Source: Amycolatopsis keratiniphila subsp. keratiniphila (GTDB lineage Bacteria > Actinomycetota > Actinomycetes > Mycobacteriales > Pseudonocardiaceae). Taken from it: a stretch of 64,000 nt of DNA. Below the pieces are notes generated by a model. That model worked only from the letters and a program-made list of their open reading frames with translations. It was not told where the DNA came from and did not search any database. Positions 57,064 to 64,000 of the stretch are shown here, piece after piece. Each line of letters starts with the position of its first letter. Position 1 is the first letter of the stretch. The stretch spans positions 124,001-188,000 of the forward strand of contig NZ_LQMT02000042.1 in NCBI RefSeq assembly GCF_001620365.2, given 5' to 3'. The position numbers and the translations under genes are program-made.

Positions 57064-57826
57064 GGATCGCCGCCGTCTCGGCGTCGGCGGGGAGGAAGGT
57101 CTCCAGTTTCAATTCCGAAACCGTGACGTCGGCCGCGGTCGCGAACGTCGTGATGGCCGTGATCAGCCGCAGTTCGCCCGCCGAAGTGGACAGGCGCATC
57201 GGCACCGCGAAACCGAGGTGATCGGGCCCCGGCGGGCCGGGAGCCGGGACGTAACCTTCGAGTTCGGTCAGCAACGCGGTGAGCCGCTCGTCGGGCGCGT
57301 GCGCGATCTCCTGCGTCAACCGCTCCAGGATGTGCCTGGCCCAATCCGCGAGGTTGCGCACCCGCGGCGCCATCCCCTTCGGATGCAGCGCGAGCCGCAG
57401 GGTGTTGACCGGCTCCTCCAGCAGCTCCGGTGCCACGTCCTCGAACAGCAGGTCGAGCGCGTCGTTGCGGGCGACGAGCACGCCGTAGCGGTCGACCACG
57501 ATGGCTGGATACGGACGGTGCCCGTCGAGCAGCCGCCGCATACCGTCGAGGACCGGCCGCAGGCTCGGATCGTCCAATTCCGTTTCGGGGAAACCGGGGG
57601 CGAACCCGGCCGCGAGCAGCAGGCCGTTGCGTTCACGCAGGGGCAATTCGAGCGATTCGGCGACGCGCAGCACCAGGCCGCGGCCGGGGATCGACCGGCC
57701 GCCTTCCAGGAAACTCACGTGCCGTTGCGTGGTCCCGGCCCGGATCGCCAATTCCAGCTGGGAAAGCCGCCGTCGTTCGCGCCAGCCCCGGAGCGCGGGG
57801 CCGAATCCGGAAACCATGGCCGCCAT
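57053..57826 (-). CDS. XRE regulator with MmyB-like ligand-binding domain
   Basis: The 257-residue protein has an N-terminal helix-turn-helix (RRRLSQLELAIRAGTTQRHV, SFLEGGRSIPGRGLVLRVAE) and the MmyB-like domain (PAIVVDRYGVLVARNDALDL, NTLRLALHPKGMAPRVRNLA) thought to bind fatty acids or methylenomycin-type ligands. It is divergent from an LLM oxidoreductase gene with 77 bp between; an ATTCC-6-GGAAT inverted repeat near 57,854-57,870 may be its operator. Such regulators often control the divergent redox gene. Confidence 0.85.
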   Translation of the reverse strand: MAAMVSGFGPALRGWRERRRLSQLELAIRAGTTQRHVSFLEGGRSIPGRGLVLRVAESLELPLRERNGLLLAAGFAPGFPETELDDPSLRPVLDGMRRLLDGHRPYPAIVVDRYGVLVARNDALDLLFEDVAPELLEEPVNTLRLALHPKGMAPRVRNLADWARHILERLTQEIAHAPDERLTALLTELEGYVPAPGPPGPDHLGFAVPMRLSTSAGELRLITAITTFATAADVTVSELKLETFLPADAETAAILTR

Positions 57827-57903
57827 CTTGGCCGAGACGCCGTCGGCGTCGCCATTCCCTCGAAGGAATTGAGACGATTCCCCGCCGCGGAGAAGCTTCC
57901 GGC

Positions 57904-58818
57904 ATGAAATACGGTCTGGTCGTCCCCACTTATCGGTCCATCCTCGACGCCGGGCGCACCGCGCCGGAAATGGTCGCCATCGCGGTCGAAGCCGAACGCC
58001 TCGGCTTCGATTCGGTCTGGGTCGGGGACACGCTCGCGAAGGCGCCCATCGATTCCTTGACGTTGCTCGGCGCGTTCGCCGCCAGGACCGAGCGGGTCAC
58101 CCTCGGCACCGCCGCGCTGCTGCCGGCGTTGCGGGATCCGCTTCTTTCCGCGAACGCGATCCTCTCGCTCGATCTGCTCAGCCAAGGCCGCGTCGCCCTC
58201 GCCGTCGGGGCCGGATTCGCGGGTCGCAGCGAACCCGAGTTCGCCTTCACCCGGGTGCCGTGGGAACGCCGCCGCGCCCGCCTCGACGACATCGTCGCGT
58301 TGTGGCGGCATGTCTGGAGCGGGAAGAGCGGCCCGTTCCACGGCGACGTGCTGCACTACGACGCCCTGCCGGAGTACCCCGAGCCGCACCGTCCCGGTGG
58401 TCCGCCGGTGTGGCTGGCCGCCTTCACCCCGGGCGCGCTGAAGCGTGCGGGACGGCTCTACGACGGCTGGTTGCCGTACCCGCCCGACGTCGCGGACTAC
58501 ACCGACGGCCTCGCGAAGATCCGCGAAGCCGCCGTACGCCCCGTGACACCGGCGTTGTTCGCGACAGTGCTCATCGAAGAGGACCCGATCAGGGCACGAG
58601 AGCGGCTGGAGGACTACGCGCAGCGGAACTACGGTGTCCCGCTGGACTTCGTCGAGAAGATCCAGATGCAGATCGCGGGCAGCCCGGAGCAGGTCGCCGA
58701 CCGGTTGCGCGAATACCGGGACGCGGGCGCCGAACACGTGCTGATCCGCATCGCGACGCAGGAACCGGCCGAGTTCGACGAGCAGCTTCCGAAGGTCTTC
58801 GACGCCCTGCCCCGGTAA
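57904..58818 (+). CDS. LLM-class oxidoreductase (F420- or FMN-dependent)
   Basis: ATG 57904 starts a 304-residue TIM-barrel protein: MKYGLVVPTYRSILDAGRTA, RLGFDSVWVGDTLAKAPIDS, GRVALAVGAGFAGRSEPEFA and LKRAGRLYDGWLPYPPDVAD, all typical of luciferase-like oxidoreductases. The substrate is unknown. The divergent MmyB-type regulator probably controls it. mfd begins 41 bp downstream on the same strand. Confidence 0.85.
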   Translation: MKYGLVVPTYRSILDAGRTAPEMVAIAVEAERLGFDSVWVGDTLAKAPIDSLTLLGAFAARTERVTLGTAALLPALRDPLLSANAILSLDLLSQGRVALAVGAGFAGRSEPEFAFTRVPWERRRARLDDIVALWRHVWSGKSGPFHGDVLHYDALPEYPEPHRPGGPPVWLAAFTPGALKRAGRLYDGWLPYPPDVADYTDGLAKIREAAVRPVTPALFATVLIEEDPIRARERLEDYAQRNYGVPLDFVEKIQMQIAGSPEQVADRLREYRDAGAEHVLIRIATQEPAEFDEQLPKVFDALPR

Positions 58819-58859
58819 TCGCGCGGCGGACTGTCGGTGCCCCCACGTAGGCTGGGACG

Positions 58860-61800
58860 GTGACAAACGCTCCATTGTCCGGACTCCTTCATTCCATCCT
58901 TCCCGATCCGGCCCTTCGCGGGGTCGTAGAGCGGGCCGGTGCCCCGGTGCTCGAACTCCAGGGCGCGATCGCCACCCGCCAGCTGGTCGCCGGTGCCCTC
59001 GCCGCGGACGAGGGCGCCGGCCGCCCCGTGCTCGCGGTGACCGCCACCGGCCGCGAGGCGGAAGAATTGACCGCTTCCCTGAAGTCGTTCCTCGGCGAAG
59101 GCGCCGTCGTCGACTTCCCGTCCTGGGAGACGCTGCCGCACGAGCGGCTGTCGCCCCGGGCGGACACCGTCGGGCGGCGGCTGGAGGTGCTGCACCGGCT
59201 CAAGACGGGCGCCGACGACCTGCGCGTCGTCGTCGCGACCGTCCGCAGCCTGATCCAGCCGATGGCGCCCGGGCTCGGTTCGCTCGCCCCGATCGACCTG
59301 GTCGTCGGCGAGGAGCAGAGCTTCGAAGGGCTGCTGGAGCGGCTGGTCGAGCTCGCGTACACGCGCGTGGACATGGTCGAGAAACGCGGCGAGTTCGCCG
59401 TGCGCGGCGGCATCCTCGACCTGTTCGGGCCGACGGCGCAGCATCCGGTGCGGGTCGAGTTCTGGGGCGACGAGGTCAGCGAGATCCGCGCGTTCGCGGT
59501 GTCCGATCAGCGGTCGCTGCCGGGCGAGATCCAGCACGTCAGCGCGCCGCCGTGCCGTGAGCTGCTGCTCACCGAGCCGGTCCGCGCGAAGGCCGCCGAG
59601 CTCGCGACGACGTACGAGGCCGACGCGCAGCTCACCGAAATGCTCACCAAGCTCTCCGGCGGGGTCCCCGTCGAGGGCATGGAGGCGCTCATCCCCGTGC
59701 TGTGCGAGGGCGAGCTGGACCTGCTGACCGACGCGATGCCCCAGGGCACGCACGTACTGCTGGCCGATCCGGAGAAGATCCGCGCCCGCGCGGCCGACCT
59801 GGTCCGCACCGGGCAGGAGTTCCTCGAAGCGTCCTGGACCACGGCCGCCGCGGGCGGTCAGGCGCCGATCGACCTCGGCGCGTCCGCGTACCGGGACCTC
59901 GCGGAGATCGCGAAGCACGCTCAGGAGACGAAGCGTCCTTGGTGGACGTTGACGCAGCTCGCGAGCGACGATCCCGACGTCTACCGCGTCTCGATCGAGG
60001 CCGCGCCGAACTACCGCGGCGAGGTCGAGCGCGCGACGACCGATCTGCGTGCCCACACGGCCGCGGGCGGCACGGCCGTGCTCGTCGTCGCCGGGCACGG
60101 CACCGCTGCCCGCGCCGTCGAGCAGCTGTCGGCGGGAGAGGTGCCCGCGTCGCTCGCCGAAGGCATCACAGGTCCGCTGACGCCGGGCGTCGTGACGGTG
60201 ACGTGCGGCGGTCTGTCGGACGGTTTCGTCTCGCCGGAGCGCGCCCTCGTCGTACTGTCCGAATCGGACCTCACCGGCCGCGGCTCGGGCGCCGGGACGT
60301 CCACAAAGGACTTCAGTACCAAGATGCCGTCGCGGCGCCGCAACGCCGTCGACCCGCTCGCCCTCAAGGCGGGCGACTACGTCGTGCACGACCAGCACGG
60401 CATCGGCCGGTTCGTCGAGATGGTGCAGCGCACCGTCGCCGGCGCGACCCGCGAATACCTGTTGCTGGAGTACGCCTCCTCCAAACGCGGGCATCCGGGG
60501 GACCGGCTGTTCGTCCCGACCGACCAGCTCGACGAGGTCTCCCGTTACGTCGGCGGCGAGCTGCCCACGCTGAACAAGCTCGGCGGGTCGGACTGGAAGA
60601 ACACCAAGGCCAAGGCGAAGAAGGCGGTCAAGGAGATCGCCGCCGAGCTCGTGCAGCTCTATGCCGCCCGGCAGGCCGCTCCCGGGCACGCGTTCGCGCA
60701 GGACACCCCGTGGCAGGGCGAACTCGAGGACGCCTTCCCGTTCACCGAGACCAACGATCAGCTCGCCGCGATCGACGAGGTCAAGGCGGATATGGAACGC
60801 GGCGTCCCGATGGACCGCGTCATCTGCGGCGACGTGGGCTACGGCAAGACCGAGATCGCGGTGCGCGCGGCGTTCAAGGCGGTGCAGGACGGCAAGCAGG
60901 TCGCGGTGCTGGTGCCGACGACCCTGCTCGCGCAGCAGCACCTCAACACCTTCACCGAACGGATGAGTTCGTTCCCGGTGAAGATCAAGGGGCTCTCGCG
61001 CTTCACCTCGAAGCCGGAGTCGGACGCCATCCTCGAACAGCTCGCTTCGGGCGACGTCGACATCGTGATCGGCACGCATCGCCTGCTGCAGACCGGGATC
61101 CGCTACAAGGATCTCGGCCTGGTGATCGTCGACGAAGAGCAGCGGTTCGGCGTCGAGCACAAGGAGCACATCAAGGCGCTGCGGACGCACGTCGACGTGC
61201 TGACCATGTCGGCCACGCCGATCCCGCGGACGCTGGAGATGTCGCTCGCCGGCATCCGCGAGATGTCCACGATCCTGACCCCGCCCGAGGACAGGCACCC
61301 GATCCTGACCTACGTCGGCGCGTACGACGACAAGCAGGTCGGCGCCGCGATCCGGCGCGAGCTGCTGCGTGACGGCCAGGTCTTCTACGTGCACAACAGG
61401 GTTTCCTCGATCGAGAAGGCCGCGAAGCGCATTCGCGAGCTGGTGCCGGAGGCGCGTGTCGTCACCGCGCACGGGCAGATGAACGAGGAGAAACTCGAAA
61501 AGATCATCCAGGGTTTCTGGGAGAACGAGTACGACGTGCTCGTCTGCACCACGATCGTCGAGACCGGGCTGGACATCTCGAACGCGAACACGCTGCTGGT
61601 GGAGCGCGGTGACCTGCTGGGGCTCGCGCAGCTGCACCAGCTGCGCGGCCGGGTCGGGCGTGGGCGCGAGCGCGGATACGCGTACTTCCTTTATCCGCCG
61701 GAGGCCCCGCTCACCGAGACGGCGCACGACCGGCTCGCGACCATCGCCCAGAACACCGAACTGGGCGCGGGTATGGCCGTCGCGATGAAGGACCTGGAGA

Positions 61801-62429
61801 TCCGCGGCGCGGGCAACATCCTCGGCGCGGAGCAGTCCGGGCACATCGCGGGCGTCGGGTTCGATCTGTACGTGCGGCTCGTCGGTGAAGCGGTCGACGC
61901 GTTCCGCCGGCACGCGGGCGCGGAGACCTCCGAAGAGGAGGAGCTCGCCGAAGTCCGCGTGGATCTCCCGGTGGACGCGCACATCCCGCACGACTACGTG
62001 CCGGGCGAGCGGTTGCGGCTGGAGGCGTACCGCAAGATCGCGGCCGCCCCCGACCAGGCCGGGCTCGACGCCGTCCGCGAGGAACTGATCGACCGCTACG
62101 GTCAGCCGCCCGCCCCGGTGCGGAGGCTGCTCGCGGTCGCCGCGTTCCGGCACACCTGCCGCGCGGCGGGGGTCACCGAGGTCGCGGTCCAGGGCACGTC
62201 GATCCGGTTCGCGCCGCTGCCGCTGGCGGATTCGCAGCTGGTGCGGCTGAAGCGCTTGTACCCCAAGGCTCTCTACAAGGCGGTGACGAACACGGTTTCC
62301 GTGCCGAAGCCGACGGAGGGCCCGGCGGGTGGTCGCATGGGCGCCCCGGCGCTGCGCGACGAGGAACTGCTGGACTGGTGCGCGAAGCTGCTGACGAATC
62401 TGATGAAGTCACCGGCGCCCGTCGCGTGA
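58860..62429 (+). CDS. mfd: Transcription-repair coupling factor
   Basis: The 1189-residue protein starts at GTG 58860. It has the UvrB-homology modules (to about 400), the RNA polymerase interaction domain (about 495-560, KAGDYVVHDQHGIGRFVEMV), the RecG-like motor with GDVGYGKTEIAVRAAF (about 660), the DEEQ box in VIVDEEQRFGVEHKEH (about 757) and SATPIPRTLEMSL, and the C-terminal TRCF domain. Mfd removes stalled RNA polymerase and recruits UvrA. Length and order are normal, and it precedes a SurA-like lipoprotein and mazG as in mycobacteria. Confidence 0.97.
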   Translation: MTNAPLSGLLHSILPDPALRGVVERAGAPVLELQGAIATRQLVAGALAADEGAGRPVLAVTATGREAEELTASLKSFLGEGAVVDFPSWETLPHERLSPRADTVGRRLEVLHRLKTGADDLRVVVATVRSLIQPMAPGLGSLAPIDLVVGEEQSFEGLLERLVELAYTRVDMVEKRGEFAVRGGILDLFGPTAQHPVRVEFWGDEVSEIRAFAVSDQRSLPGEIQHVSAPPCRELLLTEPVRAKAAELATTYEADAQLTEMLTKLSGGVPVEGMEALIPVLCEGELDLLTDAMPQGTHVLLADPEKIRARAADLVRTGQEFLEASWTTAAAGGQAPIDLGASAYRDLAEIAKHAQETKRPWWTLTQLASDDPDVYRVSIEAAPNYRGEVERATTDLRAHTAAGGTAVLVVAGHGTAARAVEQLSAGEVPASLAEGITGPLTPGVVTVTCGGLSDGFVSPERALVVLSESDLTGRGSGAGTSTKDFSTKMPSRRRNAVDPLALKAGDYVVHDQHGIGRFVEMVQRTVAGATREYLLLEYASSKRGHPGDRLFVPTDQLDEVSRYVGGELPTLNKLGGSDWKNTKAKAKKAVKEIAAELVQLYAARQAAPGHAFAQDTPWQGELEDAFPFTETNDQLAAIDEVKADMERGVPMDRVICGDVGYGKTEIAVRAAFKAVQDGKQVAVLVPTTLLAQQHLNTFTERMSSFPVKIKGLSRFTSKPESDAILEQLASGDVDIVIGTHRLLQTGIRYKDLGLVIVDEEQRFGVEHKEHIKALRTHVDVLTMSATPIPRTLEMSLAGIREMSTILTPPEDRHPILTYVGAYDDKQVGAAIRRELLRDGQVFYVHNRVSSIEKAAKRIRELVPEARVVTAHGQMNEEKLEKIIQGFWENEYDVLVCTTIVETGLDISNANTLLVERGDLLGLAQLHQLRGRVGRGRERGYAYFLYPPEAPLTETAHDRLATIAQNTELGAGMAVAMKDLEIRGAGNILGAEQSGHIAGVGFDLYVRLVGEAVDAFRRHAGAETSEEEELAEVRVDLPVDAHIPHDYVPGERLRLEAYRKIAAAPDQAGLDAVREELIDRYGQPPAPVRRLLAVAAFRHTCRAAGVTEVAVQGTSIRFAPLPLADSQLVRLKRLYPKALYKAVTNTVSVPKPTEGPAGGRMGAPALRDEELLDWCAKLLTNLMKSPAPVA

Positions 62430-62498
62430 GCCGAGCTCGAATCGCGACTTATGACCTGGTTCTCTCGCCGGGGCCGGTATGAGAGGGTAGGCCCTGTG

Positions 62499-63503
62499 AT
62501 GCGGATCATGGGGCGCCGTCGCGCGCTGCTCGGGGTTCTTGCCGGTTCTCTCCTTCTCGCCGGATGCAACGCCGGTCCCGGGCAGGTCGGTGCCGCGGTG
62601 ATCATCGACGGCAAGACCGTCTCGGTGGATCGCGTGCAGCAGCTGATCGACAAGGCCGTCCGTGAGCACCCGTACGGGCAGCAGCTCGCCCGTGAGCACA
62701 AGCTCGATCTCGTCGGCCGCGAGATCGTCCGCCAGGAGATCCTGCACGACCTCACCGAGCGCGCCGCTCAGCGGGAAGGCGTCCGGGTCGACGAGTCCCT
62801 CGTCGTGAACGCGCTGCAGAAGGATCCGCTGGCCAAGCCGATGGAGGCCAACCCGCAGGACGACCCCGCGCTGAGCGTCCAGCAGCTCGTGGCGCGGGTG
62901 CGGGACCACCGTGATGCCCTGGTCGACGCGGCGCTGCAGACCCAGCTCGCGATGAAGTACCTGGACAAGCTCACCGTCACGTTCGATTTCAGCTCGGTCT
63001 CCTCGACCGACGCCACCGGTTCCGACGCGGACAAGCTGCGCGAGCAGGCGATCGAGAAGGCCCGGAAGTTCGCCGCGTCGCCGAACGCGGCCGCCGAGCT
63101 GATCGCGCGGGACCAGCAGACCGCCGACACGCAGGCGGGCACCGGCCAGAAGCTGCCCGCGATGCAGTCGCCCGCGACCGCGGCCACCGTCCTGTTCGGT
63201 CTCGAACCCAACACCGTCGCCGCTTTCCAGCCGACACCGCAGCAGCCGCTTTGGGTCGTCGTCGTGGTGCGTGAGCGGACCGCCGACAAGCCCGTCGCGT
63301 CGGATCAGGCCGCGCAGCCGACCGCTCAGCAGCTGGCAGGAGTGGGTATCCGGCTCCTGCAGCCGTACCTCGACCAGGCCGACCTCAAGGTGAACCCGCG
63401 CTATGGCGTGTGGGATGTTGTGGGCATGGATCTCGCGCCCAACGAAGCTTCGAAGAAGGGCATCGTGCTGCCTGTGCACGGTGCCGCGCCGCGAAACCCG
63501 TGA
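62499..63503 (+). CDS. SurA N-terminal-domain lipoprotein (secreted foldase-like)
   Basis: ATG 62499 (or GTG 62496) begins MRIMGRRRALLGVLAGSLLL with a lipobox ending LAGC. The 334-residue product has a SurA N-terminal chaperone domain (AVIIDGKTVSVDRVQQLIDK, LVGREIVRQEILHDLTERAA) and a long helical region, but no clear parvulin-type isomerase domain. It may assist folding of exported proteins on the outer face of the membrane. The stop overlaps the mazG start (GTGA). Confidence 0.8.
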   Translation: MRIMGRRRALLGVLAGSLLLAGCNAGPGQVGAAVIIDGKTVSVDRVQQLIDKAVREHPYGQQLAREHKLDLVGREIVRQEILHDLTERAAQREGVRVDESLVVNALQKDPLAKPMEANPQDDPALSVQQLVARVRDHRDALVDAALQTQLAMKYLDKLTVTFDFSSVSSTDATGSDADKLREQAIEKARKFAASPNAAAELIARDQQTADTQAGTGQKLPAMQSPATAATVLFGLEPNTVAAFQPTPQQPLWVVVVVRERTADKPVASDQAAQPTAQQLAGVGIRLLQPYLDQADLKVNPRYGVWDVVGMDLAPNEASKKGIVLPVHGAAPRNP

Positions 63504-64000
63504 CCACTGCCGTCGTCGTGATCGCCCGCGGGGCGACACTGCCCGCCGCGGCACTCCCGATCCTGCGAAGCAGCGCCGCCGTGTATGCGGCTTCCGATGT
63601 CGATGCCGGCGTTTTCGGGGTGCCCGCGCTCGGTGACACACAGGAGCGCGACCTCGTGCTCATCGCGGGTTCGCGCCGGGAAGCGAAGGCCGCGGCCCTG
63701 ATCAGGTCGGGTGCGCGGGTGATCGAAGCGCCCGTTCCGCCGCTGGTCGAGGCCGCCGAGGTGATGGACCGCCTGCGTTCGCCGGGCGGATGTCCGTGGG
63801 ACGCCGTCCAGACGCACGAGTCGCTGCGTCAGTACCTGGTCGAGGAGACCTACGAGCTGCTCGACGCGATCGAGGAGGGCGACAGGGCCGCGTTGCGCGA
63901 GGAACTCGGCGACGTCCTGCTCCAGGTGCTGTTCCACGCGCGCGTCGCCGTCGAGGACGCGGCCGATCCGTTCGGGATCGACGAGGTCGCGTCCGATCTG
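63500..64000 (+). CDS. mazG: Nucleoside triphosphate pyrophosphohydrolase MazG (3' partial)
   Basis: GTG 63500 overlaps the stop of the lipoprotein gene. The frame is open to the window end. The first 85 residues form an N-terminal domain like that of mycobacterial MazG, and then the MazG core begins: VMDRLRSPGGCPWDAVQTHE, LRQYLVEETYELLDAIEEGD and LREELGDVLLQVLFHARVA, with the EExxE...ExxD metal sites. MazG degrades non-canonical nucleotides and may lower (p)ppGpp. The order mfd-lipoprotein-mazG matches Rv1020-Rv1021 and neighbours. Confidence 0.9.
   Translation, partial: MTTAVVVIARGATLPAAALPILRSSAAVYAASDVDAGVFGVPALGDTQERDLVLIAGSRREAKAAALIRSGARVIEAPVPPLVEAAEVMDRLRSPGGCPWDAVQTHESLRQYLVEETYELLDAIEEGDRAALREELGDVLLQVLFHARVAVEDAADPFGIDEVASDL

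Noticed and set aside
58629..62153. A 1174-codon minus-strand open frame
   Set aside because: It is the antisense shadow of mfd, common in high-GC DNA, with no recognisable motif.
1..64000. CRISPR array or secondary-metabolite gene cluster
   Set aside because: No regularly spaced direct repeats and no PKS, NRPS or terpene synthase genes were seen; the Pks16-like ligase is a single core gene.

Overview
The window is chromosomal DNA of a high-GC actinomycete, most likely a Pseudonocardiaceae member such as Amycolatopsis (an inference from gene content and the intergenic repeats, not a database match). About 51 kb of it keeps the gene order known from the Mycobacterium tuberculosis Rv1002c-Rv1021 segment: protein mannosyltransferase / rsmI, metG, tatD, rpfB, ksgA, ispE, a Pks16-like acyl-AMP ligase, pth, rplY, prs, glmU, mfd and mazG. 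Lineage-specific genes are inserted between these blocks.

Positions 1 to about 13,140 are the right end of a prophage of siphovirus type. On the plus strand are the end of the tail assembly chaperone with a -1 frameshift site, a tape measure gene, four tail or baseplate genes and a lysis group (coiled-coil membrane protein, M15-like endolysin, holin), closed by a strong hairpin terminator. A minus-strand operon of small accessory genes (10,035 down to 8,192) follows. Then come an XRE-TPR regulator, a conserved 78-aa protein, a PIG-V-like membrane glycosyltransferase and a 34-aa membrane peptide. The prophage ends inside a propionyl-CoA synthetase gene: only its first half (13,123-14,052) remains here, and its last codons come from the phage. 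No integrase is in the window, so it should lie at the other prophage end.

14.2-25.4 kb holds an inverted-topology Ser/Thr kinase, a lipoprotein, the protein O-mannosyltransferase, rsmI, a TetR/quinone oxidoreductase pair, a PabB-like enzyme, a GH25-like protein and a PadR-controlled DrrAB-type ABC exporter. 25.4-38.8 kb holds metG-tatD-rpfB, a DUF222 and a GNAT gene that separate rpfB from ksgA, a SAM-type riboswitch ahead of an orphan MetN-like ATPase with altered catalytic motifs, ispE, an ABC-F ATPase and the acyl-AMP ligase.

38.8-48.5 kb is mostly minus strand: two tandem mini DivIVA-domain proteins, pth-rplY, prs-glmU, a TPR-GGDEF diguanylate cyclase and tRNA-Gln. 48.6-64 kb holds an acyl-CoA desaturase behind a possible iron box, redox and signalling genes, a 163-bp MITE-like element, a two-component system, a methyltransferase/DedA pair, mfd, a SurA-like lipoprotein and the start of mazG.

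Two small families of intergenic hairpin repeats (16.0 and 44.0 kb; 22.9 and 29.9 kb) sit at gene ends and probably act as terminators.
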